Below the pieces are notes generated by a model. That model was not told the DNA's origin and ran no database searches. It worked only from the letters and a program-made list of their open reading frames with translations. From contig NZ_JAOWLE010000002.1 in assembly GCF_025751515.1 (NCBI RefSeq), positions 186,001-250,000 on the forward strand: a stretch of 64,000 nt of DNA, given 5' to 3'. The translations under genes and the position numbers were made by a program. The stretch is from Actibacterium sp. XHP0104 (GTDB taxonomy: Bacteria > Pseudomonadota > Alphaproteobacteria > Rhodobacterales > Rhodobacteraceae). Each line of letters opens with the position of its first letter. Position 1 is the first letter of the stretch. Below are positions 55,932 through 64,000 of this stretch, piece after piece.

Positions 55932-56760
55932 GCGCATACCTGTGCTGATCGCCGCGCTGAGCATCCTGCTTGGCGCGGCCCTTCCAGCGAGCGCGGCCCC
56001 CAAGCGGGTCGTGTCGCTGAATGTCTGCACCGATCAGCTGGCGATGATGCTGGCCGAGCCGGGGCAGCTGGTGTCGGTGTCATTCCTGGCCCGCGACCCG
56101 CGCAGCTCGGCCATGGCCGATCAGGCGCAAGCCTATCCCGTCAATCACGGCCTCGCCGAAGAGGTGTTCGAGCTGCAACCCGACCTGGTGCTGGCCGGCA
56201 CGTATTCGTCGCGCGGGGCGGTGATGATGCTGCGGCGGCTGGGGATCGAGGTGATCGAGTTTCCGCCTGAAAACGGGCTGGACGGGGTGCGCCGCAACCT
56301 GACGCGCATGGGGCAGGCACTGGGGCAAGAGACCCGCGCCGCCGCGCTGTTGACCGCGTTCGAGACCGATCTGGCCGCCCTGCGCGCCGATCCGCCCCGC
56401 CGCCCGCGCGTGGCGCTTTACGGGCCCAATGGCTATACCACCGGCGATGACACGCTGGCCGGTGCGATCCTGGCCACTGCCGGGTTTGACAACATCGCCG
56501 CCGAGGCCGGTCTGCCCGGAGGCGGCACCCTGCCGCTGGAACAGCTGGTCATGCTGCAACCCGACCTGATCATCACCGGCACCCGCTACGAGGGCTCATC
56601 GCGCGCCGAGGCCCTGCTGGACCACCCCGCGCTGACCGATCTGGCCGCGATGCCGCGCGTGCGTGCCACGGGCGGGGCCTGGGTCTGTGGCACGCCGCAT
56701 CTGCTGGACGCGGTGCGAGAAATGGTCGATCTGCGCCGGGAAATGGAGACAGGGCAATGA
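55906..56760 (+). CDS. btuF: Periplasmic cobalamin-binding protein (BtuF-like)
   Basis: This ABC binding protein of about 284 residues has a signal sequence (VLIAALSILLGAALPASAAP) and the class III binding fold: KRVVSLNVCTDQLAMMLAEPGQLVSVSFLARDP and LQPDLVLAGTYSSRG in lobe 1, then ALYGPNGYTTGDDTLAGAILATAGFDNIA in lobe 2. The start is uncertain: ATG 55906 lies inside btuB (26-base overlap), ATG 55882 is further back, and a GTG at 55942 follows the btuB stop. None has a clear ribosome site, so coupling to btuB is likely. Confidence 0.85.
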   Translation: MSACARTSKRIPVLIAALSILLGAALPASAAPKRVVSLNVCTDQLAMMLAEPGQLVSVSFLARDPRSSAMADQAQAYPVNHGLAEEVFELQPDLVLAGTYSSRGAVMMLRRLGIEVIEFPPENGLDGVRRNLTRMGQALGQETRAAALLTAFETDLAALRADPPRRPRVALYGPNGYTTGDDTLAGAILATAGFDNIAAEAGLPGGGTLPLEQLVMLQPDLIITGTRYEGSSRAEALLDHPALTDLAAMPRVRATGGAWVCGTPHLLDAVREMVDLRREMETGQ

Positions 56761-57746
56761 GATACGGCGCGCTGTTGATCCTGCTTTCCGGCCTTGTCGC
56801 GCTGTTATTCTGCGCCTCGCTGCTGATCGGCCCCGCCGCGCTTGGCTTTGGCGAAAGCGTGCAGGCCCTGCTGTCCGGCAAGGGCGAGGCCGCCGTTCTG
56901 GTGATGCGCGAAATCCGCCTGCCGCGCGCCCTTTTGGGCGTGATGCTGGGCGCCAGCCTGGGCCTGTCGGGCGCCGCGATGCAGGGCTATCTGCGCAACC
57001 CGCTGGCCGAGCCGGGCCTGATCGGCGTTAGCTCATCCGCCGCCCTTGGCGCGGTGCTGGCGCTGCAAACCGGGCTGGCTGCGGCCTTTGCGCTGGCGCT
57101 GCCGCTGATGGCGCTGGCGGGGGCGGTGATCTCGGTTCTGCTGCTGCTGATGCTGGCCGGACCGCGCGGCAGCAGCCTGACGCTGATCCTGGCCGGCATC
57201 GCGGTCAGTGCATTCGCGGGCGCGCTGACCTCGCTGGTGCTGAACCTGTCGCCCAACCCCTATGCGGCGGCCGAGATCGTGTTCTGGATGCTCGGCTCTC
57301 TGTCCGATCGCAGCTTTACCCATGTCTGGCTGGCACTGCCCTTCATGGCGGCGGGTGCCGCGCTGCTGGCCACGCTGGCACGCGGGCTGGATGCGCTGAC
57401 CTTGGGCGAGGACGCCGCCCAGGCGCTGGGGATCAGCCTGTCGCGTCTGCGGCTGGTGCTGGTGGCGGGTGTTGCCGCCAGTATCGGCGCGGGCGTCGCC
57501 GTGGCCGGGGCTGTGGGATTCATCGGCCTTGTGGTGCCGCACCTGTTGCGCCCGCTGGTCGGCGCGCGGCCCGGGCGGCTGCTGGCGGCCTCGGCCCTGG
57601 GCGGCGCGGCGATGCTGTTGGCCGCCGATATCGCTGTGCGCCTGATCACGCCCGACCGCGACCTGAAACTGGGGGTGCTGACCGCGCTGGTGGGCGCGCC
57701 GCTCTTCCTGCATCTGATCTATAAAACCCGGAGGGAGGGCCTGTGA
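56757..57746 (+). CDS. btuC: Cobalamin ABC transporter permease BtuC (FecCD family)
   Basis: This 329-residue inner-membrane permease has about ten helices. Family motifs include EIRLPRALLGVMLGASLGLSGAAMQGYLRNPLAEPGLIGVSSSAALGAV, WMLGSLSDRSF and GFIGLVVPHLLRPLVG. It overlaps the binding-protein gene by 4 bases (ATGA) and the ATPase gene by 4 bases, a tightly coupled translation unit. Confidence 0.93.
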   Translation: MRYGALLILLSGLVALLFCASLLIGPAALGFGESVQALLSGKGEAAVLVMREIRLPRALLGVMLGASLGLSGAAMQGYLRNPLAEPGLIGVSSSAALGAVLALQTGLAAAFALALPLMALAGAVISVLLLLMLAGPRGSSLTLILAGIAVSAFAGALTSLVLNLSPNPYAAAEIVFWMLGSLSDRSFTHVWLALPFMAAGAALLATLARGLDALTLGEDAAQALGISLSRLRLVLVAGVAASIGAGVAVAGAVGFIGLVVPHLLRPLVGARPGRLLAASALGGAAMLLAADIAVRLITPDRDLKLGVLTALVGAPLFLHLIYKTRREGL

Positions 57747-58501
57747 CCGATCTGCTGACCCTTTCCGATCTGACCGTGCGCCGGGGCGATTGCCCGGTGG
57801 TGGATCACGTGTCGCTGACCGTGCGCGGCGGCGAGTTCGTCGGGCTGATCGGCCCCAATGGCGCGGGCAAGACCACGCTGATGCGGGGCGCGCTGGGGCT
57901 GCTGCCCGCCACCGGTCACAGCTCTCTGGCCGCGCTGCCCGCGCGTGATCGCGCCCGCGCCGCCGCCTGGCTGCCCCAGATGCGCGAAATCGCCTGGCCC
58001 GTGGATGTGGAAACCGTCGTCGCCCTTGGTCGCACGCCCCATATCGGTGCGCGCGGCCTGTCGGATGCCGACCGGGCCGAGGTCGACAAGGCGCTGCACT
58101 GGCTGGACCTCGACGCCTTTCGCCACCGCACCGCGACGCAGCTGTCGGGCGGCGAACAGGCGCGGGTGCTGATCGCCCGCACCCTGGCCCAGGGCGCGCC
58201 GCTGGTGCTGGCGGATGAACCTATCGCTGGCCTCGACCCCGCGCATCAGATCGCCACCATGCAGGTTTTCCGTGACTTGGCCGATCAGGGCCGCGCCGTC
58301 ATTGCATCTTTGCATGACCTGGGCCTTGCTGCGCGGCTGTGCACCCGGCTGGTGCTGCTGGGGCAGGGGCGCGTCGTGGCCGAGGGCGCCCCGCGCGACG
58401 TGCTGACCGAGGCCAACCTGCGCGAGGTCTTTCACCTGCGTGCCCATTACGCCGACACGCCCGACGGCCCGGTGTTTCAGCCGCTTGAGGTGATCCGATG
58501 A
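57743..58501 (+). CDS. btuD: Cobalamin ABC transporter ATPase BtuD
   Basis: This 252-residue ATPase has Walker A GPNGAGKTT near residue 36, signature LSGGEQARVLIARTLA and Walker B LVLADEPIAGLDPAHQ with the switch histidine in IASLHDLGLAAR. It starts at GTG 57743, overlapping btuC by 4 bases. It completes the BtuCDF importer. Confidence 0.94.
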   Translation: MTDLLTLSDLTVRRGDCPVVDHVSLTVRGGEFVGLIGPNGAGKTTLMRGALGLLPATGHSSLAALPARDRARAAAWLPQMREIAWPVDVETVVALGRTPHIGARGLSDADRAEVDKALHWLDLDAFRHRTATQLSGGEQARVLIARTLAQGAPLVLADEPIAGLDPAHQIATMQVFRDLADQGRAVIASLHDLGLAARLCTRLVLLGQGRVVAEGAPRDVLTEANLREVFHLRAHYADTPDGPVFQPLEVIR

Positions 58502-59280
58502 GCTGGCCGCCCGAACGCATCGTCTGCCTGACCGAGGAAACGGTCGAAACCCTTTGCCTGCTGGGGCAAGAGCACCGCATCGTCGGCGTGTCGGGCTATG
58601 CTATCCGCCCTCCGCGCGTGCGCCGCGAAAAGCCGCGCGTAGGGGCCTTTACCAGCGCGGATATCCCCAAGATCATCGCGCTGAACCCCGATCTGGTGCT
58701 GACATTTTCCGACCTTCAGGCCGATATCGCGGCCGAGCTGATCCGCCAGGGCGTTGCCGTCCATGCGTTCAATCAGCGCGATGTGGCGGGCATTCTCGAT
58801 ATGATCCGCACGCTGGGCGCGCTGGTCGGCGTGCCTGATCGCGCCGATGATCTGGCCGCGGGCTATGAGGCCCGCCTGGCCACCCTGCGCGCCACGCCAC
58901 GCCCCCATCGCCCGACCGTCTATTTCGAGGAATGGGACGAGCCGATGATCTCGGGCATCGGCTGGGTGTCCGAGCTGATCGAGACCCTTGGCGCTAAGGA
59001 TGTCTTTGCCGATCTGGCCCGCCAGCAGGCCGCGAAAGACCGGTTCGTGACTGCCGATCAGGTGATCAAGGCCGCGCCCGAGGTGATTATCGGCTCGTGG
59101 TGTGGCAAGAAGGTCCGGCCTGAACGCATCTGCGCGCGCCCCGGCTGGGACGCGATCCCGGCGGTGCGGCAGGGCCGTGTCTATGAGATCAAATCGCCGC
59201 TGATCCTGCAACCGGGGCCGGCGGCGCTGTCAGACGGGCTGGACGCCCTTGAAACCGCCATATGGGGAGGTGCCGCATGA
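58498..59280 (+). CDS. Second BtuF-like cobalamin-binding-type protein without signal peptide
   Basis: This 260-residue protein has the class III binding-protein fold (PERIVCLTEETVETLCLLGQEHRIVGVSGYAIRPP, ADIPKIIALNPDLVLTFSDLQADIAAELIRQGVAVHAFN, APEVIIGSWCGKKVRPERI). It begins directly with the mature fold: MSWPPERIV has no hydrophobic segment. It is therefore probably cytoplasmic, where it could hold incoming corrinoid, or it needs another export route. It overlaps btuD by 4 bases and exbB by 4 bases. Homologues are often labelled cobalamin-binding protein. Confidence 0.8.
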   Translation: MSWPPERIVCLTEETVETLCLLGQEHRIVGVSGYAIRPPRVRREKPRVGAFTSADIPKIIALNPDLVLTFSDLQADIAAELIRQGVAVHAFNQRDVAGILDMIRTLGALVGVPDRADDLAAGYEARLATLRATPRPHRPTVYFEEWDEPMISGIGWVSELIETLGAKDVFADLARQQAAKDRFVTADQVIKAAPEVIIGSWCGKKVRPERICARPGWDAIPAVRQGRVYEIKSPLILQPGPAALSDGLDALETAIWGGAA

Positions 59281-59894
59281 ACGCCCTCAGCGAATTTCTT
59301 GGCCGCGGAGGCCCGGCGATCTGGGTCATTGCCGCGCTGTCGGTGCTGACGCTGGCGCTGATCCTGTGGAAGGTCTACCGCCTGTCGGTGATGGGCGCCT
59401 GGGCCGGGTCGCGCGCGCGCCGCGCCGTCGACCTGTGGCAGGATGGCCAGCGTGATCAGGCCCGCGATGCGGTGTCAGACCGCGCCGGGATGCGCGCGCT
59501 GCTGGTGCGTCAGGCGCTGGCCGCGCGGTCGGGCGACATGCCCGAGCCCGCCGCCCGCGAAGAGGTCGCCCGCGTGGCCCGCGCCCTGCTGACCGAGGCC
59601 CGCAGCGGCTTGCGCGCGCTGGAACTGATCGCCGCCATCGCGCCGCTCCTGGGGCTGCTGGGCACCGTTCTGGGCATGATCGACGCGTTCCAGACCCTGC
59701 AAAGCGCCGGTGCGCAGGCCGACCCCGCCGCCCTTGCCGGCGGGATATGGGAGGCCCTCTTGACCACCGCCGCCGGCATGGCCGTGGCAATCCCGGCCGC
59801 CGTGGCGCTGAACTGGTTCGAAAGCGTGGTCGACGCCGCTCGCCACGACATGGAGGACCTGGCCACCCGCATCTTCGTGACGGGCGCGCGCTGA
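59277..59894 (+). CDS. exbB: ExbB/TolQ/MotA-family proton channel protein
   Basis: This 205-residue inner-membrane protein has three helices (about 12-32, 118-140 and 155-178), with the family signature LELIAAIAPLLGLLGTVLGMIDAFQTL and TTAAGMAVAIPAAVALNWFE. It forms the proton-driven motor with ExbD and TonB. The gene overlaps the previous stop by 4 bases and the next start by 1 base. Confidence 0.9.
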   Translation: MNALSEFLGRGGPAIWVIAALSVLTLALILWKVYRLSVMGAWAGSRARRAVDLWQDGQRDQARDAVSDRAGMRALLVRQALAARSGDMPEPAAREEVARVARALLTEARSGLRALELIAAIAPLLGLLGTVLGMIDAFQTLQSAGAQADPAALAGGIWEALLTTAAGMAVAIPAAVALNWFESVVDAARHDMEDLATRIFVTGAR

Positions 59895-60274
59895 TGTTCG
59901 CCTTTGACACCCCGCGCAAACCGCGCCGCCCCAGCCTGACGCCGATGATCGACGTGGTGTTCCTGTTGCTGGTGTTCTTTATGCTGGCTGCGCGGTTCGG
60001 GGCCGATGCCGGGTTGACCCTGTCGATCGGAGCGGGGTCTGGCAACGAATGGCAGGGCCCGCCGCGGCTGGTCTCGGTCACGGTGGACGGCCTGTTGCTG
60101 AACGGTGTGGCGCAGACGCCCGAGACGCTGATCGCGGCGCTGGATGACCTGACCGACAGCCGCGCCGATCCGGTGGTGCTGCGCGCCGAGGGCGGGGCGG
60201 ATGTGCAGGCGCTGGTCGATGCGTTGGCGCTGTTGTCGACTGCCGGGTTTACCGGCCTGTTGGTGGCGGAATAG
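59894..60274 (+). CDS. exbD: ExbD/TolR-family biopolymer transport protein, copy 1
   Basis: This 126-residue protein has one N-terminal membrane helix containing the proton-carrying aspartate (SLTPMIDVVFLLLVFFMLA, D20) and a periplasmic domain. It starts inside the exbB stop (TGATG). A second exbD follows at once, an arrangement seen in several alphaproteobacterial TonB systems. Confidence 0.9.
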   Translation: MFAFDTPRKPRRPSLTPMIDVVFLLLVFFMLAARFGADAGLTLSIGAGSGNEWQGPPRLVSVTVDGLLLNGVAQTPETLIAALDDLTDSRADPVVLRAEGGADVQALVDALALLSTAGFTGLLVAE

Positions 60275-60276
60275 CG

Positions 60277-60654
60277 ATGGAGTTTCCCCAGCACCCCCGG
60301 CGTGATCGCGGCGAGAACATCGTGCCGATGATCAATGTCGTGTTCCTGCTGCTGATCTTTTTCCTGATGACGGCGCAGATCGCGCCGCCCGCGCCCATCG
60401 ACGTGACCCCACCCGCCGCCGAGGGAGCGACGCTGGACCCTGATACCGCGCTTTACGCGGGCGCTGACGGTGCTTTGGCCTATGGCGATCTGCGCGGCGA
60501 GGCGGTCTTTGCCGCCCTGGCCGAGCGCCCGACCGACACCCCGCTGCACCTGCGCGCCGATGCCGGGCTGCCCGGCGGCGACCTGACGGCGCTGATGGTG
60601 CGACTGGCCCGGATCGGGCAGGGCCGCGTCACGCTTGTGGTGGCCCCCAAATGA
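60277..60654 (+). CDS. exbD: ExbD/TolR-family biopolymer transport protein, copy 2
   Basis: This 125-residue second ExbD-type protein has the helix NIVPMINVVFLLLIFFLMTA. The position of the usual proton-carrying Asp is Asn here (PMIN versus PMID in copy 1), so this copy may not translocate protons and may act as a structural partner. The periplasmic domain is proline-rich near the membrane. It is 2 bases after copy 1 and overlaps tonB by 4 bases. Confidence 0.87.
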   Translation: MEFPQHPRRDRGENIVPMINVVFLLLIFFLMTAQIAPPAPIDVTPPAAEGATLDPDTALYAGADGALAYGDLRGEAVFAALAERPTDTPLHLRADAGLPGGDLTALMVRLARIGQGRVTLVVAPK

Positions 60655-61394
60655 GGCGGCTGGCCGAGGCCGCGCTGTTCCTGCCGCTTGCGGCGGGGCT
60701 GCACCTTGCGGCCTTTGGCATTGCTTCGGATGGTGGCAGTGGCCCCACGGGCGGCGGCGCCGGGCAGGGCGGGCAGGCCGAGGTCACCCTTGCCGCCATT
60801 CCGCCCGATCTGGCCCGCCGGGTCGAGACCTGGGACCGCCCCCCCGAGGCCGAGACCACCGCCCCCGACCTGCCGCGCGATGCGGTGACCGAGGCCGCGC
60901 CCGCGCTGCCCGACACGCACACCGCCCCCGAACCCGCCGCTCAACCGCTGGCGCTAAAGCGACCCGAGCCCCCCAGGCCGCCCGCCAAGGCCGCCGCCCT
61001 GCCGAAAAAGCCCCAGCCGCCCGTGGCCGCGCAAAAGGCGCGCGGGGCGGGCAAGGCGCCGATCGCAGGGCAGGCAGAGGGGCAGGACGCGGCCCAGCAG
61101 CAGGCGCTGACCGCCAGCTGGGGCGCGCGTATCCAGTCGCGCGTGGCGCGCGCGCATCGCTATCCGGCGGCGCTGCGCCGGCAGGGGCACGAGGGCACCG
61201 CCGTGGTGCGCATGGTCATCGCGGCCGATGGGCGCCTGATCAGCGCAGCCCTTCGGCGCAGCTCGGGTCATGCCGAGCTGGATGAGGCGGCGCTGCAATC
61301 CGTGCGCAGGGCAGGACGTTTTCCCGCCGCGCCCGACGATCTGCGCGCTGACCGCGCAACCTTTGACGTGCCGTTGAAATTCGAGATCCGCTAG
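60651..61394 (+). CDS. tonB: TonB family protein
   Basis: This 247-residue protein is anchored by an N-terminal helix (EAALFLPLAAGLHLAAFGIA) and has a long Pro/Ala/Lys-rich periplasmic linker (about 60-140). It ends in the TonB C-terminal domain (YPAALRRQGHEGTAVVRMVIAADGRLISAALRRSSGHAELDEAALQSVRRAGRFP). It transmits energy to BtuB, whose gene opens the same operon. Confidence 0.9.
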   Translation: MRRLAEAALFLPLAAGLHLAAFGIASDGGSGPTGGGAGQGGQAEVTLAAIPPDLARRVETWDRPPEAETTAPDLPRDAVTEAAPALPDTHTAPEPAAQPLALKRPEPPRPPAKAAALPKKPQPPVAAQKARGAGKAPIAGQAEGQDAAQQQALTASWGARIQSRVARAHRYPAALRRQGHEGTAVVRMVIAADGRLISAALRRSSGHAELDEAALQSVRRAGRFPAAPDDLRADRATFDVPLKFEIR

Positions 61395-61402
61395 CGGCCG
61401 GA

Positions 61403-61624
61403 TCAGGCCGCGCGGGGCGGGTGCACCGCCGCCGCCGCCGCCAGGGCGACCTCGCTCAGACCCTCGCCGCCGGCCGCGACATGCGCCAGAAACTGCGCGC
61501 GCATCCGGGGATCCCAGAAATCGTTGATATGCGTGGCGGTATTCGCCGCGGCCTTGTCCTGGGGCAGCGCGGCAAAGGCGCGGGCGATCTGGTTGGCCAT
61601 GTAGATCAGTTTGTCATGCGACAT
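61403..61624 (-). CDS. fdsD: NAD-dependent formate dehydrogenase delta subunit FdsD
   Basis: This 73-residue protein starts MSHDKLIYMANQIARAFAAL and continues HINDFWDPRMRAQFLAHV, the FdsD signature. FdsD is a small accessory subunit of the Fds molybdenum formate dehydrogenase. ATG 61624 lies inside the end of fdhD (11-base overlap), showing translational coupling. It ends 8 bases from the convergent tonB stop with no separate terminator visible. Confidence 0.9.
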   Translation of the reverse strand: MSHDKLIYMANQIARAFAALPQDKAAANTATHINDFWDPRMRAQFLAHVAAGGEGLSEVALAAAAAVHPPRAA

Positions 61625-62411
61625 CGGTTCGGGCCTCTTGGTCGGTGATCCGCTGGGGATGGGTAAAGATCTCGAAACTGTCGGCGCGCGCCAGAGCAAC
61701 CAGCGTCAGGCCGGCCTCTTGCGCCAGGTCGATCGCGCGCCCGGTGGGGGCCGAGGCCGCGATCAGCACGCCCGCGCGCGCCAGCACCGCCTTTTGCACC
61801 ATTTCGACCGACACGCGGCTGGTGATCACCAGCGCCCCGCCCGAGGCATCGCGCCCGGCGCGGGCCAGCGCGCCGACAACCTTGTCCAGCGCGTTGTGGC
61901 GACCGACATCCTCGCGCACGGGGGGCAGCCCGTCGGGCCCCAGAAATCCCGCCGCATGGGTCGCGCGGGTGCGATCATGCAACGGCTGGGCCGCGCGCAG
62001 ATCCTGCATCGCGCGCGACACCTGCGCGGCGCTGAGATGCAGGCTGTCGGGCGGCAGGGGCGGCAGGGGGCGCAGCGCCTGGTCCAGGCTGTCGATCCCG
62101 CATAAGCCACAGCCCACCGGCCCGGCCATGAACCGCCGCCGGCGCGACAGGCGGTCCTGCGCGTCGTCCTTCAGCCAGATCGCCAGCTCGATGCCCATGG
62201 GGTGGTGCAGGGTCTCGGTCCGCTCGATTTCGCTGATATCGCGGATGATCTCTTCGCTCAGCGAAAACCCCACGGCCAGATCCGTCAGATCGGCCGGGGT
62301 CGCCATCATCACCGCCTGCGTGCTGCCATTGTAGGACAGCGCCACGGGCACCTCTTCGGGCACGGCACGGGTGCCGCCGCCGGGCAGTTCTATGTCGCGC
62401 GCACCCGTCAT
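61614..62411 (-). CDS. fdhD: Formate dehydrogenase accessory sulfurtransferase FdhD
   Basis: This 265-residue protein transfers sulfur to the molybdenum cofactor, which is required for formate dehydrogenase activity. It shows EVPVALSYNGSTQAVMMATPADLTDLAVGFSLSEEII and the conserved cysteine loop GCGLCGIDSL around residue 102, then VREDVGRHNALDKVVG and ITSRVSVEMVQKA. It overlaps fdsA by 4 bases (ATGA) and fdsD by 11 bases. It is also called FdsC in this gene order. Confidence 0.94.
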   Translation of the reverse strand: MTGARDIELPGGGTRAVPEEVPVALSYNGSTQAVMMATPADLTDLAVGFSLSEEIIRDISEIERTETLHHPMGIELAIWLKDDAQDRLSRRRRFMAGPVGCGLCGIDSLDQALRPLPPLPPDSLHLSAAQVSRAMQDLRAAQPLHDRTRATHAAGFLGPDGLPPVREDVGRHNALDKVVGALARAGRDASGGALVITSRVSVEMVQKAVLARAGVLIAASAPTGRAIDLAQEAGLTLVALARADSFEIFTHPQRITDQEARTDVA

Positions 62412-64000
62412 TCGGCCGCGGGCAGGATGCGGCGCGACCGGGAGGCCTGATCGGCGTAATCCTCTTGCCAGTCGCTGGGCCCGTTCGAGGGGCTGACCTG
62501 CACCGCCGTCACCTTGTATTCGGGGCAGTTCGTAGCCCAGTCGGAATAGTCCGACGTCACCACATTGGCCTGCGTGTCGGGGTGGTGGAAGGTGGTGTAG
62601 ACCACCCCCGGCGCGACCCGGTCGGTGATCACGGCGCGCAGCGTGGTCTCGCCCGAGCGCGACGCCAGCCGCACCCAGTCGCCCTCACGCACGCCGCGTT
62701 GTTCGGCGTCATGCGGATGGATTTCCAGCACGTCCTGATCATGCCACACCACGTTGTCGGTGCGGCGGGTCTGCGCGCCGACGTTATATTGCGACAGGAT
62801 GCGCCCCGTGGTCAGCAACAGCGGGAAACGCGGACCGGTGCGCTCGTCGGTGGCGACATATTCGGTGATGACGAAATTGCCCTTGCCCCGGACGAACCCG
62901 TCGACATGCATGATCGGCGTGCCTTGCGGGGCCGCGTCGTCACAGGGCCATTGCACCGAGCCATCACGATCAATCAAATCGTAATTCACGTTTTTGAATG
63001 AAGGCGTTGTGGCCGATACTTCATCCATGATCTGCGACGGGTGCGTATAGGTCCAACCCGCGCCCAAGGCATTGGCCAGCGCCTGCGTGACCTCCCAGTC
63101 GGCCATGCCGTTTCGGGGTGCCATCACCTGGCGCACCATGTTGATCCGGCGCTCGGCATTGGTAAAGGTGCCGTCCTTTTCCAGGAAGGTCGAGCCGGGC
63201 AGGAAGACATGCGCATAGTTTGCGGTCTCGTTCAGGAAGAGATCATGCACGATGACACAGTCCATTGCTTTAAGACCGGCGGCTACATGCTTGGTATTAG
63301 GGTCAGATTGTAGAATGTCCTCGCCCTGGATGTAGATCCCTCTGAAGGTGCCGTCGACGGCGGCATCCAGCATGTTGGGGATGCGCAGGCCCGGCTCGGG
63401 GCTGATCGCCACGCCCCACATGGTCTGAAAGATCTCGCGCGTGGCGTCGTCATGCACATGGCGATAGCCGGGCAGCTCGTGCGGGAAGCTGCCCATGTCG
63501 CAGGATCCCTGAACGTTGTTTTGACCGCGCAGCGGGTTCACGCCCACGCCGGGCCGGCCGATATTGCCGGTGGCCATGGCAAGGTTCGCAATCGCCATCA
63601 CGGTGGTCGAGCCCTGGCTGTGCTCGGTCACGCCCAGCCCGTAATAGATCGCGCCGTTGCCGCCGGTGGCATAAAGCCGTGCCGCGCCGCGCAGCTCTTG
63701 CGCGGGCACGCCGGTCAGGATCTCGGTGGCCTCGGGGCTGTGGCGCGGGTCAGAGACAAACGCCGCCCATTCGTTGAACGCATCAATATCGCAGCGCTGG
63801 GTCACGAAGTCGGTGTTCACCAGCCCCTCGGTCACGATCACATGTGCCAGGGCGGTCAGAACGGCCACGTTGGTGCCCGGCGTCAGCGCCAGGTGATGCG
63901 CGGCCTCGATATGGGGGCTGCGCACCAGGTCGATGCGGCGCGGGTCGATCACGATCAGCTTGGCGCCCGCGCGCAGGCGCTTTTTCAGACGGCTGGCAAA
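62408..64000 (-). CDS. fdsA: Formate dehydrogenase alpha (catalytic, Mo-bis-MGD) subunit, partial
   Basis: The C-terminal 530 residues of a molybdopterin oxidoreductase are visible. The frame continues beyond 64000, so the N-terminus with the Fe-S domains and the cysteine ligand of Mo is missing. Segments present include YYGLGVTEHSQGSTTVMAIANLAMATGNIGRPGVGVNPLRGQNNVQGSCDMG, typical of FdsA-type enzymes, and the molybdopterin dinucleotide-binding domain (LLLTTGRILSQYNVGAQTRRTDNV). The following fdhD and fdsD identify the Fds NAD-linked complex. Confidence 0.93.
   Translation of the reverse strand, partial: FASRLKKRLRAGAKLIVIDPRRIDLVRSPHIEAAHHLALTPGTNVAVLTALAHVIVTEGLVNTDFVTQRCDIDAFNEWAAFVSDPRHSPEATEILTGVPAQELRGAARLYATGGNGAIYYGLGVTEHSQGSTTVMAIANLAMATGNIGRPGVGVNPLRGQNNVQGSCDMGSFPHELPGYRHVHDDATREIFQTMWGVAISPEPGLRIPNMLDAAVDGTFRGIYIQGEDILQSDPNTKHVAAGLKAMDCVIVHDLFLNETANYAHVFLPGSTFLEKDGTFTNAERRINMVRQVMAPRNGMADWEVTQALANALGAGWTYTHPSQIMDEVSATTPSFKNVNYDLIDRDGSVQWPCDDAAPQGTPIMHVDGFVRGKGNFVITEYVATDERTGPRFPLLLTTGRILSQYNVGAQTRRTDNVVWHDQDVLEIHPHDAEQRGVREGDWVRLASRSGETTLRAVITDRVAPGVVYTTFHHPDTQANVVTSDYSDWATNCPEYKVTAVQVSPSNGPSDWQEDYADQASRSRRILPAAE

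Noticed and set aside
53763-56030. 755-codon open frame antisense to btuB and the riboswitch
   Set aside because: It covers an RNA element and a clear TonB-dependent receptor. The composition is typical of shadow translation (Gly/Ala/Val/Arg-rich, no motif).
1-64000. CRISPR arrays, insertion sequences, integrases, attachment sites
   Set aside because: No regularly spaced direct repeats, transposase or integrase motifs, or tRNA-flanking duplications were seen. The tRNA-Tyr gene has no adjacent integrase.

Overview
The window is high-GC alphaproteobacterial chromosome and most resembles the Rhodobacteraceae (Paracoccus, Rhodovulum, Roseobacter relatives). The grounds are the Paracoccus-type sox gene order (T-R-S / V-W-X-Y-Z-A-B-C-D-E-F), family-specific small proteins (DUF6476, DUF6489), CdnL/CarD, the RpoH box and the NAD-linked Fds formate dehydrogenase genes. 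Coding density is about 90 percent. I see no insertion sequence, prophage, CRISPR array or clear pseudogene. One tRNA (Tyr, GTA) is present.

Layout. Positions 1-23.9 kb are mostly housekeeping: rluD, rpoH, an M3 oligopeptidase, an FAH-family hydrolase, a lysophospholipase-like hydrolase, an SCP2 protein, a TPR protein, a Suv3-like RNA helicase with an S4-domain partner, 7Fe ferredoxin, cdnL, a Kef-type antiporter, an Lrp regulator divergent from hppD, a large proline-rich membrane protein, a SIMPL protein, L-serine dehydratase, metY, a glycosyltransferase-like protein, tRNA-Tyr, rlmB and a CoA-binding protein. Positions 24.0-33.6 kb hold a TRAP transporter (dctPQM type) followed, behind its own operator-bearing promoter, by a six-gene aromatic-acid operon: SDR, enoyl-CoA hydratase, MarR regulator, feruloyl-CoA-synthetase-like ligase, amidohydrolase and acyl-CoA dehydrogenase. 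It reads as a CoA-dependent side-chain shortening route for hydroxycinnamates. Positions 33.9-50.0 kb are a complete thiosulfate/sulfide oxidation island: soxT, soxR, soxS leftward, soxVWXYZABCD and soxEF rightward, then a flavin reductase, a phasin, and a leftward operon of a metallo-beta-lactamase-fold protein with a degenerate metal site and a rhodanese-like/SQR fusion. Positions 50.1-53.7 kb carry rpe and a copper-export operon (copA-cueR) behind a MerR-type promoter. Positions 53.8-61.4 kb are a cobalamin-riboswitch-controlled uptake operon that encodes every part: BtuB, a periplasmic binding protein, BtuC, BtuD, a second binding-protein-like protein without a signal peptide, ExbB, two ExbD and TonB. 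The window ends in fdsA-fdhD-fdsD of a formate dehydrogenase, cut at the right edge.

How it fits together. The organism looks like a metabolically versatile bacterium that can draw electrons from thiosulfate, sulfide and formate, import and degrade plant phenolic acids, and scavenge vitamin B12. The most unusual items are the dismantled metal site in the metallo-beta-lactamase-fold protein beside the SQR fusion, a palindrome in that operon's promoter that shares a half-site with the soxS/soxV intergenic region, two candidate non-coding RNAs, and the self-contained B12 uptake module with a signal-less second BtuF-like protein.
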